A DNA stretch of 64,000 nucleotides from Hysterium pulicare CBS 123377 (lineage: Eukaryota; Ascomycota; Dothideomycetes; Hysteriales; Hysteriaceae). Positions 35,101-44,711 of this stretch are shown piece after piece; positions within the stretch are counted from its first letter, which is position 1; the number at the start of each line of letters is the position of its first letter. A program made the translations under genes and the position numbers. Below the pieces are notes generated by a model. That model was not told where the DNA came from. It saw only the letters and a list, made by a program, of their open reading frames with translations, and did not search any database. The stretch spans positions 124,001 through 188,000 of the forward strand of contig AJFK01000165.1 of NCBI GenBank assembly GCA_000467715.1, read 5' to 3'.

Positions 35101-35251
35101 GAATTCGGCCATTCTTCAGTATATTCTCGGCTCGTGCAACCTTTTCATTCGCTGCGTCGCCCTTCTTCCCTGCTGGATCGGTGGTGATAGCACTGGCAAG
35201 ATTTGCGGCTGCGAGACGCACCCTGGTGCCGGTGCAGTAGTACTGCGGCAT
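32159..35251 (-). CDS. large, mostly disordered fungal protein of unknown function
   Basis: A single exon of 1030 aa from the ATG at 35251. Two parts look folded. One covers about residues 1-100 (YYCTGTRVRLAAANLASAIT, then FLGKHGNMPFMMVQAGADLF) and 180-375 (LCLQVILSDETFLRDFSPKK, VQDIKIDVFFNGMLSASSYV). The other is a C-terminal block of about 60 residues (VLTFAKAGPWSSMPGLATKS, then ERPGWFEEEEIVFGVRFLIG). The 580 residues between are rich in Ser, Pro, Thr and Gln with basic islands (KRQRINSLPSLHDLSVKKRR) that look like nuclear signals and phosphosites. This fits a chromatin or transcription-linked protein, but no named domain is seen, so function is not assigned. Confidence 0.75.
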   Translation of the reverse strand: MPQYYCTGTRVRLAAANLASAITTDPAGKKGDAANEKVARAENILKNGRILSEDVVPIEGEEGYRSRLHFLGKHGNMPFMMVQAGADLFRVPHGLDNFMRRASDRQSHARGSVDSPATSAPATPRDSEQKDKGGDSQAEGRRASASGRSTRAHPDASNHSTGVSNALTRSPKLPEPEMLPQALCLQVILSDETFLRDFSPKKGVQDIKIDVFFNGMLSASSYVAARDRLRAATAPKTLFQLFAGNRVQYLVERPWVILPPGQEADGTLRGLKRSKVSLIGPQERWDQISTALLSEADIRGVNKYGDRPPTGEYLESLGELAMPDAVEVMQKPGGRKFGVIDVIITAGRGSKLIGSYPYLKEPTRLEDADYMPLAEEKKRRMREVSELPTKTSSDMAIASHQEPGAMTPRVPTSAFTFEPPSSSLAGVHQARAREPISTPAPSNFPFPTMPSTAGPLLLQSPSLFPIPTSSFSDVFNSPEDGRHFRGQMRVGSLGNKGLTEVPQFEPLPMDNVTGSSTPFSNMNSSQYSNTANAFTLGQNQVNLTQLSMPPPQTPASVGSFGISSMKRQRINSLPSLHDLSVKKRRISMGAISIGEYDPDGPPNSTPPSTFGISRRGVFTQPGSPRDISPRSASFMSLPENGRIQINDNPPKYGQFGLQSVFRNALPSTPAALTGDTINIQTPKRSNFVVERVVITAKGKTVLDKTLSVPQLVRRSPIEQVSRRSSMSVQSESSVSTPFGDRLMSVRQKKGIATSGGPATPPPSSAGSFSPVMIREQSDNINASQNIPLEGNTPTTGQTLEGNDVANVQTTSIQSTRGKGKGHARGPQGRFLSTQPTPAPSTSATPVIIEDPETLLRGASSKPKSAPRARIPRAVPNATYTDDTDSVLTSLDSTPQQTPELDDDYLPSARSKPGSRSQPKSKAKLHSSNGHRADFSHSLAITPTPSSSRRRDRTGLPPQSTMKETPPLSQDCVLTFAKAGPWSSMPGLATKSVVGVGGNVVEKEVLRQVRCERPGWFEEEEIVFGVRFLIG

Positions 35252-35946
35252 GGCGTTGCTGTCGGATGGCCCTAGAAGGTAGAGGAATGTGGCTGTCGCA
35301 TTGGAAACAATAGAGAAGGGGCCAATCGATTAAGCCGAGGAGGCGGAAGGGAATAAGAAGAGGAGGCGGAAGTGCAATGGACAGATTGTTGATGTTTTGG
35401 CGGCTTTTTGAAATTTGCTCGCAGCGACAAGAAAGGCAAGAGCATCACCACGCACTCAGATGCTGGCCAATGACATCAAAGTAAAGACTTCACCGTTTCT
35501 TACAGCTGATGATGCTCATCACCGCTGCAAGTTCACAGCCTATTTCCCCAGCTTTATGTTTCTAGTTGCTGACTACCGCGCAGCGTTACAAAATAGACTC
35601 ACGAAGATTCAAACTCATCACATCATCTTTCACTGTTGGGAAATCTGAGCATTCTCTGGCAGTTCGATGTTCCTTATTTCAGAATCAACCCGAAGGTGAA
35701 AGGTCCATTCTACAGATCTAGAGATCCACATCCAAGTCAGTCAAACAGCCTTTATGTGAAGTTTGACAAAAATCAGGGAAACGTACCCATGCCTTCAACG
35801 AGGCTTTTCTATTCTCGAGACACCCCAATTTTGTTACAGCAATGAGCTGCAGGTTTGATAGCAATTCCCAGCTGATCTTTGACACTCAAAACGTCATCTC
35901 TCCTTGAGGATGTGAACAAAACATTTCCAAGATCTAGGGTGAACGC
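35252..35946. other. spacer upstream of the 1030-aa gene
   Basis: The 695 bp holds the promoter of the large minus-strand gene and the 3' end of the next. No gene or repeat is supported. Confidence 0.45.
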
Positions 35947-36782
35947 TCATCCATCGGTCACAATTCCAATCGGCGGTCCTCCCAGTGTCTCCCCCAACTC
36001 CCCAATCGTCCTCTCGTAGACCTTCGCAATATCCATATCCCACTCGATATCCATATCATCTTCATCGTCATCATCAACATTAAAGTCGTCATCGTCCGTT
36101 TCCATGAGTTCATCACCATCCTCATCATGGTGTAGCTCCCCTTCGGACATGACATCGACCACCGTGATTCTTGTCCGGTCCACGACGCTCTTTATGCGTA
36201 CCTTTTCGGTGGTACTTACTGCCTTCCCATTTTCAAACCCTGACAATGGTTCTCCGCTATCCAAGTCAAGACCTTGTAGGAGAGAAGCAAACGCGAGATC
36301 AAGTTTTTCGAGAAGTCGGAAGGTGGTTCTAGGAGCGGGTGGAAAACCGGGGAGGAAGTCGACAACCAGGAGCGCAAGGTGCAGGAGATAGTTTGTCTGT
36401 AGGCTTGCTATGTGAAAGAATCACAATCAGCATCTGCTAGAGCGAGGAGGTGTGATTCTATGAAAGCAAGCTTACGAGTTCCCGAAACCCAGACGACGTC
36501 AATGAGGCCATCTAAATCTTTACCGGCTTCTTTAAAACTATGATATCCTTTCACTTCACCGGCATCTTCATCTTGAAAATGTCTCTTAGCCCACCGTCGT
36601 TTCGATACGAGGATATTCCGATCTAAATACTGAATCAAGGCTGATTCTTTAGGTCCGCCCGCTTTCAGCGGACGTTGGCGGGGTTGCGGTAGCGGATTCA
36701 CAATAGTAGAGGAAGTGACCGACGACGGTGGTGGGGTTAACATATCGTTCCTCACAAAGCCTCCAGAGTTAGGGGAGGCCAT
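35947..36782 (-). CDS. small fungal protein with very acidic C-terminal segment, function unknown
   Basis: Two exons (36476-36782 and 35947-36407) give 255 aa. The phase-1 intron restores WVSGT-PSLQTNYLLHLALL. Residues 44-100 (ESALIQYLDRNILVSKRRWA, then HSFKEAGKDLDGLIDVVW) and 103-150 (LQTNYLLHLALLVVDFLPGF, TFRLLEKLDLAFASLLQG) are predicted helices. From about residue 188 there is a dense acidic run (HHDEDGDELMETDDDDFNVD) followed by a short amphipathic end (DIAKVYERTIGELGETLGG). Acidic tails of this kind are common in histone-binding and chromosome-linked proteins, but no family is recognised. Confidence 0.7.
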
Positions 36783-37510
36783 GGTCAGTAAGTTATTTTG
36801 GTGAAAGCTATGCAGATATGGCGGAGCTTCTCAAGGTGGAATATGCGGTTCGGAGGCGGATTTCCAGATGCGAGGAGGTGTAAATGTCATCCTACGTTTA
36901 GCCGAGACTACGAAGGAAGAAGAAGTTGTGCATTAGAGATCGTGTTCAGTTCAAGAGTTCAATTTATGGTCTATGGATGACGTTCGCATATTAAGTTGGC
37001 CTGTGCGTTCTGTGTGGGTCAACACCAGCGAAGTCAAAGCTTCGTGATATCGGCAGGGTTACATTGAACTTCGGGAAACGTGGATCATGCACGATTCAGG
37101 GCACAACAAGGTCTCAAAAAACGCAGTTCGATCTCTCCAGGATCAAGCTGTGATTAACGAAATCAATATACATTCATAGTGAAAAAGACGCCGTGCTACA
37201 TTCAAGGGTATATCGTGAACAGTACGTGTCTAATGGATTGCATCGTCCGAGATGTCCCTCGACGAGCTCCTCGACCCGTAGATTAATTAGAAACATTAAG
37301 TTTCGCCACCGTGTGTTGGGCCTCGAGAGTTCCAAAGTGCGCAAGGGGGCTTGAGGTACATGCCATGGGACTGGTGAGACTCTTGGCATACCCTGAAACA
37401 TAACCTCCTCCCCTACGGACAGCTCTTCACATCAACACAGACACGGCGGCGTGCTGCCTTCTCAGTGCGCCTTCGATGGTGGGAAATAGCCGGTATCTCC
37501 GATAAGACCT
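36783..37510. other. spacer upstream of the acidic-protein gene
   Basis: The 728 bp holds the promoter of the minus-strand gene at 35947-36782 and the 3' end of the CRH gene. No gene is supported. Confidence 0.45.
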
Positions 37511-38656
37511 TTACCATCTGTTAGCGGGACTGCCATGGCCAAATTGACCAGCAGCCATTTGTCGCTTGTACTCGAGGAGTTCTGCGGCCTCTTTCTCACG
37601 TTGTGCTTCAAGTGCTGCATGTTCACGCCGACCAGCGCGCCTTTGCTTAATACAGCAAAAGAGTAATGCAAGTACTGCAAGTACTGCAACACCAATAGCG
37701 GAGGCAATGATGGCAATCTGAGCTGCCTTGGGAAGAGCTTTAAAGCGGTTTTCGACACCGTGGGGCTTCAGGATCTCTTCAACGGCTTTAGAAGTACCAC
37801 TATAAAGCATTAGTCATGATTCCTTCATTACTTTAAAGTTCACATACTTGACGATCTGAATGCTCTCCCAATTGCCGGTCTGGTCACCCCATTTGTAGGT
37901 CTTTGCAGAGGTGAAATCTTGCACATAGACTTCCTGGATCGTTTGCGTAAATGGTGCCTTATGGTAATCGGTCTCGCCGCCAGCCCATTGGATAGTATAG
38001 TTGTCGTTCTTGGAATCACCGCCAGCCCAAATGCCCAATCGAACAGTCATTGGTGTCTGAGGGAAATTCTTTCCGCCATTCGCGTCCGAGTAGTTCAATG
38101 TGCGGATCTTCTTGCCGTCGATGTACCAGTCAATGGCATCTTGAGTCCAATGCGTGCTGTAGTTGTGGTATACATTCTGAGGATTGTCGACAGGGTGCCA
38201 GACAGCACGATCGTAGGAGGTGGTGTTGCCTTTTCCGAAGTAGTTTGTCTGGACGTGGGTGTTGTTGCCGCCAATGAGTTCCCAGTCAACCTCATCCAAG
38301 TCGTCGGACTCCAACACGATGCTGCTGACAATTCCTTGGCCAGATGCGGCCTTCATGATAACCGAGACGATGCCAAAGAATATGTAGAAGTTTGATTTAA
38401 TAGTGGGAGAGTCGCCGCGGCCATTGATGGTGAATTCACCGCCCTGATCGGTCCAGTCCACACTACCAGCGGTGGTATTCCAGATTGACGAGTCTGCCAT
38501 GGTTCCATTCCAATTGAAAGTCGCATTGGAACCCAGTGCTGGCATATCGGGGCAACCAGTCGTATTCAAAGGGTTGCATTGTGTCCAGGTCTGCGCAAGA
38601 GTCGAGGGGAGGATAGTAGAAAGAAGTCCGAAGAGCAAAAAGGTACGGGACGCCAT
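37511..38656 (-). CDS. CRH-family chitin-glucan transglycosylase (GH16)
   Basis: Two exons (37848-38656 and 37511-37799) give 365 aa. A signal peptide (residues 1-21, SLA/Q-type site) leads to QTWTQCNPLNTTGCPD and the GH16 domain with the catalytic motif DEVDWE at 121-126, whose two Glu act as nucleophile and acid/base. The WTQDAIDWYIDGKKIRTL and MTVRLGIWAGGDSKN blocks are typical of Crh1/Utr2 enzymes, which link chitin to beta-glucan in the wall. There are about nine N-glycosylation sequons. The second exon gives a membrane helix (IAIIASAIGVAVLAVLALLF) followed by CCIKQRRAGRREH and a coiled tail, so the protein is anchored by a transmembrane segment rather than GPI. A further 46-nt intron beginning at GTAAAG near 37515 would change the last residues; the choice is unsure. 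Confidence 0.88.
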
Positions 38657-39746
38657 GATTGGCAATTGAAGTCACAAGAAGTTAAGATAAAAAGAGTGTT
38701 GCGCGTAAACCAGACACGCGAAGCTGTATTGATGTCTAAGGAACGACTGGGAGTGAGTTTTAAAAGAGTGGACTGTCAAGGAGAGCAGAGGGAGCACGAA
38801 ACGAGGAGCAAGGCATGGCGGTGTTTTACGGCACGAGCGTTGGAGAGGATTGTCGCGACCCTGAAATTAAGGAGTTGCATCATACCAAAACGGGATTGGC
38901 TTGGAATCGGGAAAACGAATCATAAACGGACCAAGGACCCTCATCCGCTCTGCTAACGACGAGGTCCAGGCATTCACGCTATTTTTGATCACGCTGGATA
39001 GAATAGACAACCCACATTCTCTGATTCTACTCATCACTGTTCTCAAGGCATACTGAACAATGTGTCGTCCAGCAGAGGCGCCGCCACGACGCCTTAACCG
39101 CCTGCGCGTCTTCGGAGAATCAAAGCAACGCAGCGAGGCGCCTCCACACCAGGCGAAGTACCCAACTTGAAACACCTTCTGCGCTCCTGGCCGCAGCGTC
39201 GCCCAGGCTCCTCGACTTCAAGTCAGGTTGAGCATTTTCTTCTTCTCAACCCTCTTTTGGAGATTCTAAGTCAGAAACGCTCTTTAGCCACGCGTAATTG
39301 TTCACGATGCTCGTTCTGCTTCAACCTCGTGCCTCTAGAAGGGTTTGTTCACAACGCAATTCAATCTCTATACGATAATTTGCATCTCGCGTTCGTATTA
39401 TATGCGTATCCGTGTTTTATTGCCTATGCGTAGAGTCGAAGGTTATCAATCATTTAGTCAATTTTCATTTCATCAATAGTCAACGATCGTTCTATCACGC
39501 AAGTGTTCTTCGACTTCACAAGTTCTCGTGCAAAAGTTTAGGTTAATGACTTCTATTCGCGCTACTTTCAATACAAAAGGTAACGTAGGGATAAATTTCG
39601 TCAACCGGAAATCCGCTAGAACGACCCGGCGCGTGCTACTGTTTTCAGACGCAAGTCTACACATGTTGCTGCCTCCTCGGCACATGCAAGTCCACAAGTC
39701 CAGCCTTCACAGACTATCCCTAGGAACTGCTACTACTTCCTGACGT
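38657..39746. other. 1.09 kb spacer before the tandem array
   Basis: It contains the CRH promoter. The minus frame at 38867-39175 has no motif. No repeat of the three-unit array was recognised here by eye. Confidence 0.4.
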
Positions 39747-40360
39747 TCATCTCACCCAGCAACTATCCATGTTCTCACTACCGCATCTACTCCGCCCCGT
39801 GCCGCCATCACCGTCTACAACATCAGAACGATTCTTACCCTTACACGTTATGAGGTCTCTGGAACTCAGGCCCTTACCATACACCTTTCTACCTTGGTTT
39901 TTCTTTTTGGTTTTAGGCTTTGGAGGTCCATGCTCCCGATTCTCTTTATGCCAATCAGTGTCAAACGGCAACTGAGCTGCTCGGCCGGAGCTGGCTCAGG
40001 CCCTGGTATTGGAGGTACTGGTGGAGTGTCAGGTTCAAAACTTGTCTCTCTACCCCCTTCTGGTGTTTCCTCCGCTCTGCTCTAATGTCCAGATTGATGC
40101 CCTGACCATAGGTATGCTTCGCGCAGCCACCAGGAGACAATGACATGAAACTTTTCGCCGCAGATACGTCCGGTTTTTGGGTCCTTGTAAGTACAGTATG
40201 CAATACGCATTCTCTTCAAACATCTCTGCTCATTCGTCCCACCACATTCAGAACTATCAACGAATTAGTGTTTGTTCTTATAAGATCGGAGAAGGGTAGC
40301 TTACCAATGATGTGGTCGAGATACTGCGCCTGTCTGGTCGTTCCGCACTTTCTTCGCCAT
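39747..40360 (-). pseudogene. unit A small Cys/His-rich partner, apparently broken
   Basis: Exon 1 (40305-40360) encodes MAKKVRNDQTGAVSRPHH plus the first two bases of a Cys codon, and the intron (40254-40304) ends in TAG. Exon 2 continues CSECGGTNEQRC, then AYCTYKDPKTGRICGEKF. The matching downstream parts, SPGGCAKHTYGQG and then TKKKNQGRKVYGKGLSSRD, lie in two other frames, so at least two frame changes separate them. Start, intron site and motif order match copies B and C. It is either a decayed copy, a gene with an extra unseen intron, or affected by assembly errors. It is a host gene with no known function. Confidence 0.6.
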
Positions 40361-41036
40361 GATCTACCTCTGTCGATCACTGATTACTAAGTTCCAGTGG
40401 GCGGATGGTGGGACGAGGACGGAAGAACTGCTCAGGAGCATTTATCATAAGGCATATGAGGTGATTTTAAGCCTCTAGTTCGTGATTTCATCCTCAGTGA
40501 ATTAGATACATCGTGATGATAATGCTGCAATCCCTGAGGTATGTCTCCACACAATGTATACTTTCTCTCCTGTATGATTCCCAAACACAGTAGCAGCAAT
40601 ATGCATACACGTTGACTCCTAATCTACGGTCAATGGTTAGCAGCATTATCTTGGCAAATGGTACATGCAAGAGGGTCTATGCCACACAATTTGCGTATAA
40701 TCAAGTGAGTAGCCCATTATACCATCACTATACATCATTCACGACCTAACCATATCAAAATCGCCAAATTCGGATACCTTGACATTGTGTAACCATAAGA
40801 CACCTTTTTGATGAACCCACTCATTATTGTCTTTCATGAGCCGAATTGTTACATAGTTTGTTGACGTGTGTGTGCATTCACCAGTTTTCTTTTCGCAACA
40901 AGCACATAAAACTTCCTATCTCTTCTTCTCCATCTACACCCAGTCTCTTCCGATCAAACTTTCCATCCAACAACCCTGTACCACCCTCTCTCAAATCCTA
41001 CTACTTACTCAGGCAGGGCAGTCTATTACGGTAATA
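40361..41036. promoter_or_regulatory. shared divergent spacer of unit A
   Basis: The 676 bp lies between the start codons of partner A (-) and kinase A (+). The last 130 bp are C/T-rich, as in leaders of well-expressed fungal genes. No TATA box is convincing. No motif shared with the spacers of units B and C was recognised by eye. Confidence 0.45.
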
Positions 41037-42596
41037 ATGCGTCTTCCCGGCATACTTGCCGCGATCTGTAATAAATTCAAGAACCTACACCCGTGCAATA
41101 GTGGTACCAAAGCATGCCAACCCTCACCCAAGACGACGGGCCTTCTCCGTGGCGTTATACCCTCACGACCTAAAAATGAGGTGGCCGTAACCGAGCAAAT
41201 CGTCGACGAGAATAAAGTAGACACAGAGTGCACCACAACTACTCCTAACGACTTGGACGGTACTACCGTCAAGACAACGGACGAGCTGGATGATGACTCC
41301 GACTCCGACTCCGACTCTGACTCTGATTCAGATTCAGATAGCAATGACGAAGAAGAATGGGGCCCGATTAAGTCGATACCTGACCGAGATTTTGTCAAGC
41401 TAATTCTCTGCCACTTCGACCCCGACGGAGTTCTGGGTGGCGTAGGCGTCTACGTGAGCGGACGATGTGAAGGCTCATATCATCAGGTGGTCTTTCTAAC
41501 ATTTCTTGGTGGTGGTAAGTTTATTGTGAAGGTGCCAGCCAACGGTTGGGGCGACCGTTGGACCCAAGGTGATGCCCGCAACTTACGATCCGAGGCCTGT
41601 ACAATGGAGTATATTCGCCGCAAGACGACTGCAAATCTTCCAGTGCCAATGGTTATGGCATATGACGATACTTTGGACAATGAAATCCATGCACCATATA
41701 TCATCATGGAATGTATGGAAGGCAAAACAGCGCAGCACATTTGGTATGATGTAGACAAGAAAGGCGACTTCATCTATAGTATCCCTGGGCCTGAACGTCT
41801 CCAAAAACGGATAACATTTCTGAAATCGTTAGCGCGGGCCGTGTCCGAGCTTCGAGTGTTTGAGTTCGACAAAATCGGGATGCTAGGCTTTGAAAGCGAC
41901 CCTCACAATCCTTCCATAGTCCAACCCTGGAACAAGGATATCCGTGAGGAACGACCTGTCTACACAAGCACCAATGCTTTCTACTCCGCGAAGTTGAAGG
42001 AAGACTGGCCTGTAGGGACCGACGATAGGCTTAACGGCATTACAAAGATAACTGAGCGGGTACTCGATACATTTCCTTTCGACGCTGCTTTTGGGGAAAC
42101 ATTCGTGCTGACCCACAGCGATCTCAACCTCCAGAACATTCTCACAGACCCAGAAGGCAACGTCACTGGAATCATTGACTGGGACGGAGCATGCACGGTT
42201 CCACGCTGTGTCGGCTACGCTGCGGTTCCCATATTCTTACGCGCTAACTGGGAAGAACAGTACATGTATCCAGTACGACTACCTTCTCCGACCGAACTCG
42301 CCTCCTACCGTAAGATCTACGCTAAGGCGATGCGTGAGGCTATGGATGGGGAAGGCGATTGTAAGTATACTGAGAAGAGCGACATCTACACGGCTATCCA
42401 TGATGCTTTTTATTCTTATGGCTGCCTTCCTGTGGTCATCGATAGGATAATTAGCGACATACTAGGCCCTCGAATGATCTATCACCACCATTTTGAAGAA
42501 CTGATGGGTACGGGATTATTTCCAGACGGAGAGGAGGCTTTACGGCGGCATTTGCCGGAGTATTTGGCTCCTGATCTTTCCATTGTTGGGGGTTGA
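41037..42596 (+). CDS. unit A phosphotransferase (APH-fold) kinase-like protein
   Basis: A single exon of 519 aa from the ATG at 41037 (the frame opens earlier only at a GTG). Residues 83-105 form an acidic Ser-Asp repeat run ending EEEWGPIK. The kinase fold follows: the ATP-site Lys in KFIVKVPANG (K163), the helix-C Glu in NLRSEACTMEY (E184), the catalytic loop HSDLNLQN (H360, D362, N367) and the metal-binding Asp of GIIDWDGA (D381). A long family block PRCVGYAAVPIFLR follows. These are the signatures of the aminoglycoside/choline phosphotransferase (APH) superfamily, and all catalytic residues are present. The substrate is unknown and antibiotic resistance is not implied. It is divergent from partner A and intact although that partner is not. 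Confidence 0.85.
   Translation: MRLPGILAAICNKFKNLHPCNSGTKACQPSPKTTGLLRGVIPSRPKNEVAVTEQIVDENKVDTECTTTTPNDLDGTTVKTTDELDDDSDSDSDSDSDSDSDSNDEEEWGPIKSIPDRDFVKLILCHFDPDGVLGGVGVYVSGRCEGSYHQVVFLTFLGGGKFIVKVPANGWGDRWTQGDARNLRSEACTMEYIRRKTTANLPVPMVMAYDDTLDNEIHAPYIIMECMEGKTAQHIWYDVDKKGDFIYSIPGPERLQKRITFLKSLARAVSELRVFEFDKIGMLGFESDPHNPSIVQPWNKDIREERPVYTSTNAFYSAKLKEDWPVGTDDRLNGITKITERVLDTFPFDAAFGETFVLTHSDLNLQNILTDPEGNVTGIIDWDGACTVPRCVGYAAVPIFLRANWEEQYMYPVRLPSPTELASYRKIYAKAMREAMDGEGDCKYTEKSDIYTAIHDAFYSYGCLPVVIDRIISDILGPRMIYHHHFEELMGTGLFPDGEEALRRHLPEYLAPDLSIVGG
41290..41345 (+). repeat. Ser-Asp microsatellite in kinase A
   Basis: Imperfect hexanucleotide repeats GACTCC/GACTCT/GATTCA encode about eight Asp-Ser pairs just before the conserved WGPIK start of the kinase domain. 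Such a tract can change length in frame and offers many casein-kinase-2 type sites. Confidence 0.75.
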
Positions 42597-43611
42597 GTTT
42601 AGATTGATAGATAGACTAAAGCATAAAATGAGTCGGATTCTGCTTCCACAATACCTTGCTAACAATTAGGGAATACGTAGATGTATGGGAAGTGTGACGT
42701 AATAAATATCGCTAACTGGTTCGGCTTGGCGAAGTCGACTTCTTCTGAGACGCTCGCTCTTGAAATCCTTTCCTTCACACTCCATCTCCCGGGCTTTCTC
42801 ATAGGACCTATCGATCGTGAAACAAAATACGACATGCTATCGAAATGCTTACATATTTCATCGTCCATGCATGAACTACAGTTATTCTTTGATGATCTAA
42901 ACCTCCACTTCTAACAAGCTTCTAGCCTTCATTAAATGTCAGGTAAAACGGGTTTGAGCATGTGTCTACCTGTCCATCTCCCATTTATGCAACCATTTGC
43001 TCAAGCGTTGGTAAGCGTGTGAGGTTCCTTTCTTTCTTACAAGCATTTGCCTCTGACCGTCCTGGCAACTCATCAGCAGCTACTCAGTCATTTGCGATAT
43101 CTCTCCTTCCTATTAATCGTTGATTTTATAATTATTTGATTACATTCACAAGTTCACTATTTCAACATTTGACCACGTGCCTCTTCTACATTGTATCACA
43201 CTCGAAAGAATTTCTGAATGGGGTTTTAAATTTCATTGCAACTACATCAATGGAGCAGATGGTGGTTTGAAGTTCGTACAAAGGTAGTACGGTTGAGCAC
43301 AGTTTCCCTTCTACCCTCGCGCAGAGTATGTCGAATAGTGTATGCTGAGCACACACTTCTACTCTGCATGATATAGTGTTTGAGTTGGAACATAACGAAA
43401 AACATCGGGTACAAGACAAAGATGAGTCAGGGGAAAGAGGTTTGTTGACAAACGAAGCCAGTGGTGAAGAAGGAGAGTCGCCATAACTACTTCCAGATCA
43501 GCTCGAGGTACAGACATGGTCGAAAATGACGATTCCACAAAGAGAGGGAGGTGACTTACCGAAGGAGACTTTCCGGTATCAATCTCCGTGCGAGATACTG
43601 CGAAATCAAGA
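42597..43611. other. spacer between units A and B
   Basis: The 1.0 kb between the kinase A stop and the partner B stop contains only short chance frames (42681-42914 +, 43186-43419 -). It is the convergent 3' region of two array units. Confidence 0.45.
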
Positions 43612-44143
43612 TCAGGTACCTTTGCCTTGTTTGGACTTATGTTTCTGCTGTTTCATGAGGTCCCTGAAAGAAAAGCCATTGCCACCTTTCTTCACCCCCT
43701 GGGTGATGCGGGTCTTGGCTTTCTGCTTCCCCTTAACTCGGAACTGGGGCTTGTCGTCCTGCTCTTCGTCCGCAGCCACTTCGGGCTCTGCTTCCTCCTC
43801 CATTTCATCAGCTTGCTCATCGTTGTCCTTGAGAGGGAGCCGGTATCCCTTATTAACTGCTTTGACCTCCTTGTTGAAGTCCAGACGGTAAGGATGCTTA
43901 ATGCACCCGCCCCCAGATTGCACGGTATATCGCTCTCCACAAACAGAGCCGTCTGGCATCAACGATTCGCACATGGCGACATGACCTTTCTTCAGGCAAC
44001 GTGCCGTCATTGCTTTTTTGCAATAAGAACTATGGAAAGTTAGCTGCTTCTTATTTCAGGATAGGAATAGGGATTACTCACCAGTGATGGATTTTGCCTG
44101 ATAAAGCTCCAGTTTTAGCATTGCGTACGAAGAAGCCGCCCAT
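43612..44143 (-). CDS. unit B small Cys/His-rich (probable zinc-binding) partner protein
   Basis: Two exons (44082-44143 and 43612-44029) give 159 aa. The first encodes MGGFFVRNAKTGALSGKIHH, and the intron splits the next Cys codon. The second gives CSYCKKAMTARCLKKGHVAM, then CESLMPDGSVCGERY, then QSGGGCIKHPYR. The pattern CxxC, C, C, VCGER, GGC, H is shared with copies A and C and suggests two zinc sites. An acidic stretch (about residues 90-115) is followed by a strongly basic end: KAKTRITQGVKKGGNGFSFR, then DLMKQQKHKSKQGKG. The TQG-K and F/L-S-x-D motifs near the end are also shared. No known family is recognised. Its position beside a kinase gene in every unit points to a joint role. Confidence 0.75.
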
Positions 44144-44711
44144 GGTTATGAAGTTAGTGTTCGAGTTTTTCTTCGAGTGTCTTCGAGTTTGTATTCGAAT
44201 GGCTTCGAGTTGGTTTTGCAAGTTGGATTTCTAGTTGATTTTCGGCACTGCCGTTGGTACGTTTTGTTGACGAAGAAGCAAGAGAAGAGCTCGAAGCAGG
44301 CTCTTATGGTAGTGGATTCTGGTGACTCGTCCCATGCTGCTAATTCACGGTGATCGACTCCTTTCCGTGATCTGTATACGAACATTTCGATAGAGTGACC
44401 AACTTATATGACAGGAAACTGTGATGGTAAGTATATATCATAACAATGTGCATGTACTAAGTGCACGGTCAACCCCAGATTCACCTCGGTTGGGTGGACT
44501 CTGGTCGTGGTCGAGAGAATATCTTCAATTCACTCCCATTGTTTGCGCACATTCTTCGGGATCACATTCGCATACAGTGTGACCTTGTGGACAAGTACTT
44601 TTACGACAAACTCTCTTCCCACTTCATTTAATTATATCAAACCACAACTTCCTCTCCACTTCTTTCCATTTCGAGCAACTTCTTTCCACTTACAAACGAG
44701 ACTACGCCACT
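44144..44711. promoter_or_regulatory. shared divergent spacer of unit B
   Basis: The 568 bp separates the start codons of partner B and kinase B. Its left end carries a phased TTCGAGT repeat listed separately. The part before the kinase is T/C-rich. A bidirectional promoter is inferred from layout. Confidence 0.5.
44160..44210. repeat. five phased TTCGAGT/TTCGAAT elements before partner B
   Basis: The seven-base word starts at 44160, 44172, 44182, 44194 (as TTCGAAT) and 44204, so spacing is 12, 10, 12 and 10 bp, close to one DNA turn. It lies 17-67 bp upstream of the partner B ATG. All copies would face the same side of the helix. It may be a protein-binding array or a leader repeat; the sequence alone does not decide. 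Confidence 0.6.
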
